From: Myxococcales bacterium
Lineage (GTDB): Bacteria > Myxococcota_A > Polyangia > Polyangiales > Polyangiaceae
Assembly: GCA_016191785.1 (NCBI GenBank)
Contig: JACPVJ010000189.1
Coordinates: forward strand, 1 to 40,280
Reading direction: 5' to 3'
DNA: 40,280 nucleotides
The notes under the pieces: generated by a model
Databases searched by the model: none
The model's input: only the letters and a program-made list of their open reading frames with translations
Told to the model about the DNA's origin: nothing
Shown here: positions 6,758-14,637 of the stretch, one piece after another
How the letters are laid out: each line of letters starts with the position of its first letter
Numbering within the stretch: position 1 is the first letter of the stretch
Made by a program: the position numbers and the translations under genes

Positions 6758-8983
6758 TCAGTCCAGGCAGGTCGGAAGCTGCGAGACGGGGGCCGCGACG
6801 CCCTCGGTGAGCAGGATCTCGACCTGAAGATCTTGCCGCTCCCAGAAGCAGCTGGTGTGCGCCTGACGCAGGTAGCCGAAGTCGTAACTGGTGGGGTTCA
6901 CGTAGGCGTCAGTCAGGCGGCTGACGGGGTAGCGATAGCCCTGCTCGCGCCGGGCGATCACGCTGGCCGCCTGGGCGGTGACCTTTCGCGCGCGCGCCAG
7001 GTGAGAGCCGTGGCTGCTGCCGCCGCGGGCCTGATCGATGACCGCCCGATAGAGCCAGACCGAATGCTCGGCGCGCAGCCGGTCGATGGCAAAGCCGTCG
7101 ACCCACTCGTTGCACCAGGGCGCGAGCGTCGCGTCGGTGTTCGCGCAACGCCGGGCGAGGGCAGTCTCGAGCGGGGCCAGCTTCGCGTTCATCTCGGTGA
7201 GGCCGCCGATCACTTCTTTCTCGAAGGCGTCGAGCTCACCGGCCGCCATCGCCGCCACCTCTTGGAACGGCTTGCGCCTGGGGTGGCTCTCGATGCCCGC
7301 CATGTAGCCCATGTCGAGCACGGTGTCCTCGCCCTGCACGTAGGCCACCAGGCGACGATCGAAGAGGTACTCGTTCTGGAGCGCGATCAGGCCCTCTAGG
7401 CTCTGGGTCACGTCCGTCGCGCAGTCCCCGAACACGCCGGTGACGTCGCGGATGAGCTCTTGAAACGACCCCTCGGGGTTCCACTGCGCCTTTGCCGTCG
7501 CGTAGTCGTTGAGCCAATAGCCCCACTCGCGACCAGACGAGAAGAGCACGTGGCCGTCCAGCGGCGGCAGCTTCTTGTCGCGGATGTCGCGCGAAAGTGA
7601 GCTGATGTCGAGCCAGCGCGCGTAGGCGTACATCGGGAAGAACTGCGGCACGTCGACGTCCGCGCCGATCCAGTACGCCGACTCGGGAAAGTAGCGGACC
7701 TTTCGCTCACCGAGCTCGTCGAACAGGTAGGCCTTCTGCAAGAAGAAGTCGTCGTGCGCGTAGGTGCCCCACGGTCGATATAGGTCGAAGAACGCGACGG
7801 TGTGCACGCTGCTGGTGAGGCGCGGGTCGGTGATGCCCGCCAGGTGATAGAAGAAGGTCTTCTTGCCCTGATAGTCGACCCACAGATCGCTGTAGTTGCC
7901 GACGTGGACCGAGACCGAGACCTCGACCTCGGGGTGGTTGGCAGCGACGTGCGCGGTCGCATGGTCGAGCCAGGTCACCACGCTGCCTGGGTCCTCGGCG
8001 ATGAACTCCCCCAGGGTCAGCTCGACCACGTCCCAGTCGACCTTCAGCAGCGTCGCCAGCCGCGACTCGAGCTCGGGCTGCCAGTCCTTCGTGTCCTCGA
8101 TCAGCACGAAGTTGTCCTGCAGGGCCGATTTGCCGAACACCACCACGCTGGCACCGACCTTCACGCCCCGTGCGTGGGCGTAGTCGGCGATGGCCTGAGC
8201 GTGCTTCTGGAACGGCTCGAACGGCAGGTCCATCAGCGGCCACTGCACGAGGTTCTGGCCCGTCTTCACCAGCCAGTCGACGTAGCGCTTGGCCTCGGCC
8301 AGGTTCTCGGCGCCCGGTTCGTTCAGCGCGGTCATCGTCTCGATGGGGTGCAGCGTGTGTTCTTGCATGCCGCGGAGGCGCCACGCCGGCTTGCGGGTCA
8401 CGTTCAGCGCGGCCGGCAGTCGCGCCCCCTCGTACTTGGGCACCAGCTCGGCGATCGGGTGAAAGAAGCGCACGCCCAGCTCTTCCAGGAACGCGTAGGC
8501 GCCGTAGGCCAGGTTCTGCGCGTCGGGCGCATAGACCACGAAGGTGGTGCGGCCGCCGTCGTCGAGCCGGCGCAGCGCGAACCCGTCGGCGACCTTCTTC
8601 CCGATGCGGTCCCGCGCCGCATCCGAGGTGCTGAGCCAGATCGCGACGGGCACTCCGGCATCGGGCGCACCCGAGGCCACGCTCACCGGGCGCCCCCACA
8701 GCTCGCTCAGGTAGCGCCCCAGATCCGCCTTCACGAGGTCCATACCCGGGCTCGCTGGCGCGTCCAGGTGCACCGTGACGTCCGCGCTGATCGCCTCGAG
8801 GGCCAGCGTCGCCCCGGCGATGCACATCCCGGGCCTCGGCGCGGGCTCTTCGCTGTCGTCGCCACACGCCGTCGCGAGCGCCAGGGCCACGCTCGCCGCA
8901 GAGAGCCATCGTGCCGCCGGGTGCGCGGTCGCGAGCCCGAGCCCCGCCAGCACCTGGTCTCCGGGGTAACGAGTCAGTGCCAT
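6758..8983 (-). CDS. Large lipoprotein with glycoside-hydrolase-like N-terminal domain
   Basis: This encodes 741 residues. A lipobox LATAC places the lipidated Cys at about residue 40. The preceding n-region is unusually long, so the true start may be an internal GTG at about codon 11. Residues about 75-190 (DLGRYLSELWGRPV ... AYGAYAFLEELGVRFFHP) match the small alpha/beta domain that precedes the barrel in alpha-glucuronidase (GH67) and GH20-like enzymes. The following region (RLRGMQEH, DYAHARGVKVG, VDVVELTLGEF-like) looks like a TIM-barrel glycosidase related to DUF4838 proteins. A surface sugar-cleaving enzyme is likely, but the substrate is unknown. Catalytic acids cannot be assigned with confidence. 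Confidence 0.8.
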   Translation of the reverse strand: MALTRYPGDQVLAGLGLATAHPAARWLSAASVALALATACGDDSEEPAPRPGMCIAGATLALEAISADVTVHLDAPASPGMDLVKADLGRYLSELWGRPVSVASGAPDAGVPVAIWLSTSDAARDRIGKKVADGFALRRLDDGGRTTFVVYAPDAQNLAYGAYAFLEELGVRFFHPIAELVPKYEGARLPAALNVTRKPAWRLRGMQEHTLHPIETMTALNEPGAENLAEAKRYVDWLVKTGQNLVQWPLMDLPFEPFQKHAQAIADYAHARGVKVGASVVVFGKSALQDNFVLIEDTKDWQPELESRLATLLKVDWDVVELTLGEFIAEDPGSVVTWLDHATAHVAANHPEVEVSVSVHVGNYSDLWVDYQGKKTFFYHLAGITDPRLTSSVHTVAFFDLYRPWGTYAHDDFFLQKAYLFDELGERKVRYFPESAYWIGADVDVPQFFPMYAYARWLDISSLSRDIRDKKLPPLDGHVLFSSGREWGYWLNDYATAKAQWNPEGSFQELIRDVTGVFGDCATDVTQSLEGLIALQNEYLFDRRLVAYVQGEDTVLDMGYMAGIESHPRRKPFQEVAAMAAGELDAFEKEVIGGLTEMNAKLAPLETALARRCANTDATLAPWCNEWVDGFAIDRLRAEHSVWLYRAVIDQARGGSSHGSHLARARKVTAQAASVIARREQGYRYPVSRLTDAYVNPTSYDFGYLRQAHTSCFWERQDLQVEILLTEGVAAPVSQLPTCLD

Positions 8984-9105
8984 GATGGGGCGAAGCTATC
9001 ACGCGACGCAGGGCGCGTCGTCGCAGGCGCTCGACCCATCGAGTCTCCACACGAGCTCCTCACCGCCGCCAACCGCCCTGCACGTGGGCTCGCTAGGGTC
9101 GGCAC

Positions 9106-9627
9106 ATGAGCACCGGAGTCGTGGTGAGCCCCGCGTCGTTGGCCTCGACCCTGGAGCGCGCCGCGTTCGGTCTCGCGCTCTCCGCCCTCTTCGGCGCGGC
9201 CATTGCCGCCCGTCACGGCCCGGCCGCGGCCGCACTGCACGCCGCCGGGGTCCCTCTCGGATTCGCGGTGGCCGCGGGGCTCGGCACGCCGGCGCTGTGC
9301 ATCGGCGTCGCACACTTCGACTTGGCCGTCGATGCGCGGGTGGTGGTGATGGCCATCTCACACGCGGTCGCGGCCTCGGGGCGCGTGCTCGCCGGGCTGG
9401 CTCCGGCGGCCCTGCTCTTGACGGTCACGCCCGAATCGCAGCTCACCGCGTCCACCTTTGCCGCCCTGGGCCTGGTCCTGGGCAGCCTGGTGGGAGTCCG
9501 AGCCCTGCGCGCCGAGCTCGCCGTGGTCGACGGGCTGTTCTTCTGGGTGTTCTTGCCCTTCGTGGCGCTGCTCACGGCGCGCGTGTGGTGGCTCGCGCTG
9601 CCGGTGCTCGGAGGGGGCGCACGATGA
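9106..9627 (+). CDS. Integral membrane protein, first gene of a three-gene operon
   Basis: This encodes 173 residues with about five hydrophobic segments (about 18-35, 45-63, 78-95, 100-130 and 145-168) and almost no soluble domain. It overlaps the next gene by ATGA at 9624. No family is recognised. The trio at 9106-10810 is tightly packed, with overlaps at both junctions, which implies a common membrane complex. It is divergent from the large lipoprotein upstream. Confidence 0.75.
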   Translation: MSTGVVVSPASLASTLERAAFGLALSALFGAAIAARHGPAAAALHAAGVPLGFAVAAGLGTPALCIGVAHFDLAVDARVVVMAISHAVAASGRVLAGLAPAALLLTVTPESQLTASTFAALGLVLGSLVGVRALRAELAVVDGLFFWVFLPFVALLTARVWWLALPVLGGGAR

Positions 9628-10265
9628 TGGGCTTCGTCTCGGTGGTGTTGCGATCGCCCGCTGGCGCAGTCGCACTCTGTCTGGATCCCCGCGCGCGGGT
9701 GCAGGCTGCTCGCGCCTCGTTGCTGCTCATCGTGGCCGGGGGCGTTAGCTTCGGCGCCGCCGCTGGCTCGTTTCGCGGTGCCGGCCAAGCGCTGCTCGCG
9801 GCGCTCAAGCTGCCCAGCGTTACACTGCTCACCCTCGCGATCGCGGGCCCCGCCTTCGTGGCCCTGGCCTCGGCGATCGGGCAGAGGTGGGAGTACCGCT
9901 CTTCGCTGGCGCTGATGCTCGCGGCAGGTGCGCGCTCGTCGCTGGTGCTGCTCGCACTGTCACCCGCCCTCGGGCTCGCGGTCGACTGCGGCGTCAGCTG
10001 CGAGACGCTGCGCCTCCTCGCTCTGGCTGGGTACGCGCTCGCGGGGCTCTCGGGACTCACGCTCCTCGCGGTCGCCCTCGGGGACGCGCCCGGTCGCGTT
10101 GCCGCGCTCTTGGCGTTCGTGTCGGTGTTCGCGGCGGTGGGGGTCCAGAGCGCCTGGTTGTTCCGGCCTTTCCTGGGTGATCCGCGCGACGCCACCGTTC
10201 CGGTGTTCGCGCACGGTCGCGTCGAAGGCGGGATCTTTGGTGCGCTCTTCGAGCGCCGGCCATGA
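9624..10265 (+). CDS. Integral membrane protein, Yip1-like layout
   Basis: This encodes 213 residues from the ATG at 9624 (a second ATG directly follows). GGAGG lies at about 9610-9614. A cytoplasmic start with LCLDPRARVQ leads into four or five hydrophobic segments (about 30-48, 68-95, 103-125, 135-155 and 165-185). A short acidic or basic amphipathic lead followed by multiple membrane spans resembles Yip1-domain proteins, but the match is only architectural. It overlaps both neighbours by four bases. Confidence 0.72.
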   Translation: MMGFVSVVLRSPAGAVALCLDPRARVQAARASLLLIVAGGVSFGAAAGSFRGAGQALLAALKLPSVTLLTLAIAGPAFVALASAIGQRWEYRSSLALMLAAGARSSLVLLALSPALGLAVDCGVSCETLRLLALAGYALAGLSGLTLLAVALGDAPGRVAALLAFVSVFAAVGVQSAWLFRPFLGDPRDATVPVFAHGRVEGGIFGALFERRP

Positions 10266-10810
10266 CCGCTGGCTCCCTGCTCGCCGCCTATCTCTCGGCC
10301 GGTCTCATCGCGGCCGCGTTGGTCTTGCTGCGCTCGGAGCCTCGGAGCTGGACGAGCCTCGGCTCGGCCGCAACAGCCCTGGTCGTCTGGCCGCTGTGGC
10401 TGCCATTCGCTCTCGGCCCGGTCCGCGGGCGCGACGCCGAACGCCCCGAACGAGACGCAGAGCGCAGCATCGCGCTGGCCATCGAGCGCGCACGTGCCGC
10501 CGTGCGGAGCACCGAGCTCGAGGGCACGCTGACCGCGCGAGACGCAGAGGCCATCCTCCGCGCCGTGCGCCGGATCGGCCGCCGTCTCGACGCCATCGAG
10601 GCCGAGCTCGCCGCTTCACCCGGCCCAGCGCGACGCGTGACCCGCCTTCAGGCGCTGCGCAACGCAGATCTCGCCGCGCTCGACGAGCTGAAGGAGCTGG
10701 CCGAGTTGCTGGCCACCGAGCTCACCTTGGCTCGGCATGGGCGCGGCGACGGGGTCGAGGCGCTGATCGTCGAGCTCACGGCACGACTCGAGGCGCTGCA
10801 CAGCAGCTGA
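10262..10810 (+). CDS. Membrane-anchored coiled-coil protein, third gene of the operon
   Basis: This encodes 182 residues. Two N-terminal hydrophobic stretches (about 5-23 and 33-52) are followed by a long Arg/Glu/Ala/Leu-rich helical region (about 58-182) with heptad-like spacing, probably a cytoplasmic coiled coil. The start overlaps the previous stop by ATGA at 10262. It could be a scaffold for the two membrane partners; that is inference. No family is recognised. Confidence 0.72.
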   Translation: MTAGSLLAAYLSAGLIAAALVLLRSEPRSWTSLGSAATALVVWPLWLPFALGPVRGRDAERPERDAERSIALAIERARAAVRSTELEGTLTARDAEAILRAVRRIGRRLDAIEAELAASPGPARRVTRLQALRNADLAALDELKELAELLATELTLARHGRGDGVEALIVELTARLEALHSS

Positions 10811-10851
10811 GTCACGGCGGCCCTCACCGGTGCGGGGGGCGCCCACCCCCT

Positions 10852-11090
10852 GCTAGTGGATCGCCCGCGGCGCCTCGGCGACCGTGCGCCGTCATGACAC
10901 CGAGTGAGAAGTGCATCGTGAAGGCGCTGGTCGGCGTGGCGTGGGCAGACGGCACGGCGAAGGCGCGGGAGCAGGGGCTGATCGACGGCCTCTTGTAGGC
11001 GTTCGGCGCGAGCGACGCCGACGACAAAGAGCTCCTGCACCGACCGCGCGCTCTTGCTCGCGCACGCGGCGCTGGTGACTCACGCCAGGC
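10852..11090 (+). pseudogene. Decayed duplicate of the TerB gene at 12224
   Basis: From GCTAGTGGATCGCCCGCGGC at 10852 the DNA closely follows 12182 onward, through the same ATG context (10894 against 12224). The copy has a premature TAG at 10996-10998 where the intact gene has TGG, and an internal deletion of about 65 bp after GAGCTCC. The likeness fades near 11090 against the stop of the next, opposite gene. Only 34 codons could be translated. It is a relic of a segmental duplication. Confidence 0.85.
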
Positions 11091-11091
11091 G

Positions 11092-11850
11092 CTACTCGAC
11101 CGCCGACATTTCGCCAAGGTCGAACCAGGCAGCCGTGCCGATGCCTTGATCGTTCTCCGCGCTCTTGTTCCGCATCCGGAGAACCATGCGCTTGCTTCCC
11201 TTGTTGGGAACGAAGAACTCCTGTCGATTGTCGGGCACGCGACGCAGGATCACGCCCTGGTCCCCATCGACTTCGGCGCGAGCGATGATGGTGAAGTCTC
11301 CCATGGTGCCGTCTGGATACCGTTCCTGGAACGAACGCTCGCCCGTTCGAGACCAGACCCGCGACTCCTCGCTCTTGCCCATGTAGAACCAGCGAAAAGA
11401 CTTGGGAGAGGTGTTCCCGATCTGAGAGTTGGCGTCGGCCTTGGTCGCGCTCGGCGGCGCGTCCGCGACCGGCGGCGCAGCCGGCCGCTCTCCGCTGATG
11501 CCCGCCAGCTTGTTGCACGTGCGGATGATCTCTCCGACGTTGGCGTCCGATGTCGCGTACTGCTTGTTGAGAGCATCGCTCACTTCGTACGCACCGCCGG
11601 CACGCACCCCCACTGCGCCCACGTCAGCCGACAAGCGGTTACTGCGCTCCGATCCGAGCTGTGCGCCTTGTGCTCGGACGCAGGCGACATAGTCAGCAAC
11701 CATCTGGCTCACACAAACCCCGTCCAAGAGCGCCTTGCCCGAAGGACAAGTGATGCTCGCGCCTTGGTTGGCAGGTTTGCTTGGACCGCAAGCCACCTGC
11801 ACCGAGAGCCCGATTGCAACGAGGACCACTGCGCGGCGCATTGGGGTCAT
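11092..11850 (-). CDS. Putative lipoprotein, unknown function
   Basis: This encodes 252 residues. It has a short basic start, a hydrophobic core and a lipobox VQVAC with Cys21. The open frame continues far upstream, but the signal sequence fixes the start at 11850 (or the in-frame ATG at 11841). The N-terminal region holds a CPSGKALLDGVCVS cysteine pair and a helical stretch. After a Pro/Ala linker, a C-terminal domain (about 155-252) contains FRWFYMGKSEESRVWSRTGERSF and looks beta-rich. No family is recognised. Its 3' end meets the TerB pseudogene. Confidence 0.8.
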   Translation of the reverse strand: MTPMRRAVVLVAIGLSVQVACGPSKPANQGASITCPSGKALLDGVCVSQMVADYVACVRAQGAQLGSERSNRLSADVGAVGVRAGGAYEVSDALNKQYATSDANVGEIIRTCNKLAGISGERPAAPPVADAPPSATKADANSQIGNTSPKSFRWFYMGKSEESRVWSRTGERSFQERYPDGTMGDFTIIARAEVDGDQGVILRRVPDNRQEFFVPNKGSKRMVLRMRNKSAENDQGIGTAAWFDLGEMSAVE

Positions 11851-11902
11851 CAGAGCAGGGCGCCCGCCGGGGGGCAAGTGCAATGGCGAGCGCACCCCGA
11901 CG

Positions 11903-12181
11903 CTAGCCCTGCGTCGCCTCGAGGCTCGGCGCTGAGCCCGTCTGCAGCTTCGACCTCGGCGCCGCGAGGAGCGCAACCACCGCCAGGTTCGCCGAGAGGA
12001 TCGCGGAGAAGCGACCGTTGTTGCTGAGCTCGCCGAGCCCTTGGGCGACCGCGTTCGGTCGACAGCTCGACGCCGCGACTGGCAAAGCTCGGGGGCGCCT
12101 CGTGCAGGTGGAGCTGCGTCACGCCCGATTCGTGGTTGGGATCGGACGGCGGCTCGCGCGAGAGCGTCTCGAAGAGCCCCA
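11903..12181 (-). pseudogene. 5'-truncated, frameshifted gene remnant
   Basis: On the minus strand, a frame reading LGLFETLSREPPSDPNHESG keeps strong GC at third positions until about 12060. From there a different frame continues with GLGELSNNGRFSAILSANLA to a TAG at 11903. Joining the two needs a single-base shift near 12050-12065. No start precedes it: its 5' side is cut exactly where the duplicated TerB unit begins (12182). It looks like a gene truncated by arrival of that unit. The original product is unknown; the tail carries one hydrophobic segment. Confidence 0.45.
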
Positions 12182-12223
12182 GCTAGTGGATCGCCCGCGG
12201 CACCTCGACTACCGTGCGCCGGC

Positions 12224-12610
12224 ATGACACCGAGTGAGAAGTGCATCGTGAAGGCGCTGGTCGCCGTGGCGTGGGCCGACGGCACGGTGAAGGCGCCGGA
12301 GCAGGGGCTGATCGACGGCCTCTTGTGGGCGTTCGGCGCGAGCGACGCCGACGACACCGAGCTCCGGGAGTATGCGACGAAGAAGCGCACTCTCGATGAT
12401 GACCTGGAGATCGACGCGCTCAGCAGCGCCGACCGCGTGCTCTTGCTCGCGCACGCGGCGCTGGTGACCCACGCCGACGGCAAGCAGACCAAGGCCGAAG
12501 AGAAGGTGCTGGCGAAGCTGGTCGAGAAGCTCGGCATCGCCGAGGGCGAGGCGAAGCAGATCGTGGCCACGGCGCGGGAGCGCGCGCAGAAGCTGGCACA
12601 GCGGGTCTGA
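12224..12610 (+). CDS. TerB-family protein
   Basis: This encodes 128 residues of an all-helical TerB-like domain, a fold named for tellurite resistance and often found with membrane stress or phage-defence systems. The two diagnostic acidic motifs are present: WADGTVKAPE (about 17-26) and HADGKQTKAEE (about 83-93), thought to bind a metal ion. The start at 12224 is fixed by identity with the decayed copy, which shares the same upstream 40 bases. No Ter operon lies nearby, so its role here is unclear. It faces the zinc-ribbon membrane gene convergently. Confidence 0.88.
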   Translation: MTPSEKCIVKALVAVAWADGTVKAPEQGLIDGLLWAFGASDADDTELREYATKKRTLDDDLEIDALSSADRVLLLAHAALVTHADGKQTKAEEKVLAKLVEKLGIAEGEAKQIVATARERAQKLAQRV

Positions 12611-12620
12611 CCCTCCGCGC

Positions 12621-13895
12621 TCAGCGCTCCTCGCCAAGCTCGTACGCCAGGCGGGCCAGCGCCGTGAGGTGATCGGCGCCGAGGGCCTTCTGGGTCAGGT
12701 TCTGGGCGACCAGCGCGATGCCGGCGTAGTCGACCCAGACCTGAAAACCCAGCTCGCGCGCGCGGTGGGCGGCTGGGCTCGCGGTCACTCGGGCGACGTC
12801 GCGCTGGCGGGGCGAGGCGAGCACCACCGCCGCGACCTTGGCGCTGAGGTCGGTCCACGAGGCGAGCACGCTGATCAACACCGGCCGGCCGTGGAACGCA
12901 GCAGCGATGGACCAGCGACTGGTGAACGTGCCCTGGGCGTCGAAGGTCGGTGGGGTGTCGCCCAGCCAGTAGCGATCGAGCCACTCGAAGGCGGGGTCGA
13001 GCCCCGCGCCGAACTCGCCGCGCAGCTGCTTGCTGAGCGACAGCATGGCCTCTTCCAGGCTGGGGGTGAGCGCGCGCACGGCGTAGCCGAAGGCGAGCAA
13101 CGGCAAGGCGAGCAGCGCCATGGTGCCCGCGTACATCCACGCTTTGAACGCGGTCGCGCGCCGGGCCATGGCGACCTTGCTCCGCAAGAGAGCACGGTCG
13201 GAGGTGGCCCGTGCACGACGGGCCAACTGCAGCTCCGAGAGCGCGACCGAGATCACGGCCTCGGTGTGGCCCTCCGGTGCGATCACCACGGAGCGACAGT
13301 GCCCACACTCGACCGCGTGCTCGCTGGACTCGAACGAGAGCGGCGCGCCGCACTCGCCGCAGCAGATCAGCGCTCGGTTCGCCTCGGGGCCGTGCCACTC
13401 GGCATCGGCAGCGAGCCGCTGCCAGCGCCGATGGCGGGTCGCGCGACGGTACAAGAAGACGCAAGCGCCGACGAACGCCAGGAAGAAGCCGAGCGAGAGG
13501 GCGCCCCCGAGGGCCGTGACCAGCACCGCGGCCCACAGCTCGAGCTCGTCGAACGCGGTCAGGAAGGACGCGACGAAATAGAGCGCGAACGACGCCAGCG
13601 TCGGCAGCGTCACGGTCAGCACGACAATCGCCAGAACGACGCCGAGCACGCCGCCTTTGACCCGCTCGGCCGACGCCTGCGAGCTTCGACGACTGGCCAG
13701 CGCCCGCTCTTGCGCGGCCGCCGCCTGCGCTCCGGCCAGCGCCGACCAGCGCTCCCACGCGCGGCGCCGCACCTCGTCGGGCACGGGCCGCCAGGCGTTG
13801 CAGGCTCGGCACCACGACCACGGGGCCGTGACGTCCACGGGCAGCGGGGCCCCGCAACCCGTGCAGGCCACCGCCGCCGCTTCGTGCACGCGCAT
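12621..13895 (-). CDS. Membrane protein with two zinc ribbons
   Basis: This encodes 424 residues. An N-terminal ribbon has CTGCGAPL (Cys11, Cys14) and CRAC (Cys29, Cys32). Two strong membrane segments follow (about 83-110 and 118-148). A second ribbon has CCGECGAPL and VECGHC (about 175-200). Another membrane segment lies at about 250-270, and a soluble C-terminal domain ends the protein. The ribbons probably lie in the cytoplasm. The domain after 290 contains ISVLASW and QVWVDYAGIALVAQNL and may sense or bind a partner. No enzyme motif is seen. It is divergent from the nucleotidyltransferase gene, 46 bases away. Confidence 0.8.
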   Translation of the reverse strand: MRVHEAAAVACTGCGAPLPVDVTAPWSWCRACNAWRPVPDEVRRRAWERWSALAGAQAAAAQERALASRRSSQASAERVKGGVLGVVLAIVVLTVTLPTLASFALYFVASFLTAFDELELWAAVLVTALGGALSLGFFLAFVGACVFLYRRATRHRRWQRLAADAEWHGPEANRALICCGECGAPLSFESSEHAVECGHCRSVVIAPEGHTEAVISVALSELQLARRARATSDRALLRSKVAMARRATAFKAWMYAGTMALLALPLLAFGYAVRALTPSLEEAMLSLSKQLRGEFGAGLDPAFEWLDRYWLGDTPPTFDAQGTFTSRWSIAAAFHGRPVLISVLASWTDLSAKVAAVVLASPRQRDVARVTASPAAHRARELGFQVWVDYAGIALVAQNLTQKALGADHLTALARLAYELGEER

Positions 13896-13941
13896 GCAGC
13901 AGGGTTTGTTATCACGAAAGCCCGCGTGCTAGAGCGACCGC

Positions 13942-14637
13942 GTGCAAGCGGTGATCTTGGCTGGCGGGCTCGCGACGCGGATGCAGCCACGCACGCTCAC
14001 CCTCCCGAAGTCGATGCTCGAAGTGGCGGGGCGACCGTTCGTGGCCTGGCAGCTCGAGGCCCTGGCCCGCTCGGGGTTCTCCCACGTGCTTTTTTGCATC
14101 GGGCACCTGGGCGAGCAGCTCCGAGCGTTCGTCCGCGACGGCCGCGGGTTCGGCGTCTCGGTGGGCTACTCCGAGGACGGGCCGAAGCTGCTCGGAACGG
14201 CCGGGGCCTTGCGCCGCGCGCTCGACCAGCTCGAGCCGACTTTCCTGGTCACCTACGGTGACAGCTACCTGCCCTTCGACTACTCGGCGCCGCTGCGCGA
14301 TCTCGACGCGCACCCCGAGGCACTGGGCACCATGAGCGTGTTCGAAAACCGCGGGCAGTGGGACGCGAGCAACACGCGGGTCGAGGGCGACCGGGTGGTG
14401 AGCTACGAGAAGGGCGCCACGTCCCCCGACGTGACCTTCATCGACTATGGCGCCATCGCGCTACGGCGCGAGGTGGTGGCCGGGCTGCGCGAGGGCGAGG
14501 CGCTGGGCCTCGACGCGGTGCAGGCCGAGCTGGCGCGCCGCGGGTGCTTGCGCGCGCTCGTGGCCCATGAAAGGTTCTTCGAAATCGGGTCCGAGGCGGG
14601 CCTGTCGGAACTGTCCAGGAGACTCGAGGCCCCGTGA
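13942..14637 (+). CDS. hddC: Heptose-1-phosphate guanylyltransferase-like nucleotidyltransferase
   Basis: This encodes 231 residues from a GTG start. The sugar-nucleotidyltransferase signature LAGGLATRMQP is at 6-16, KSMLEVAGRPF at 23-33 supplies the catalytic Lys23, and Asp107 in TYGDSYL binds the metal. The length fits HddC, which joins D-glycero-D-manno-heptose 1-phosphate to GTP, and the next gene is an HddA-like kinase, the usual partner. Its stop overlaps the kinase GTG (GTGA). A related hexose-1-phosphate enzyme is possible, but the coupling to the kinase and the isomerase at 4465 favours the heptose assignment. Confidence 0.82.
   Translation: MQAVILAGGLATRMQPRTLTLPKSMLEVAGRPFVAWQLEALARSGFSHVLFCIGHLGEQLRAFVRDGRGFGVSVGYSEDGPKLLGTAGALRRALDQLEPTFLVTYGDSYLPFDYSAPLRDLDAHPEALGTMSVFENRGQWDASNTRVEGDRVVSYEKGATSPDVTFIDYGAIALRREVVAGLREGEALGLDAVQAELARRGCLRALVAHERFFEIGSEAGLSELSRRLEAP

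Noticed and set aside
11092..13857. 921-codon minus-strand open frame
   Set aside because: Only the last 252 codons (from 11850) have a signal peptide and protein-like content; the rest runs through the TerB gene and a second frame of the zinc-ribbon membrane gene.
12669..14261. 530-codon plus-strand open frame
   Set aside because: It is antisense to the zinc-ribbon membrane protein and then out of frame with the guanylyltransferase-like gene; its composition is Arg/Gly-rich without motifs.
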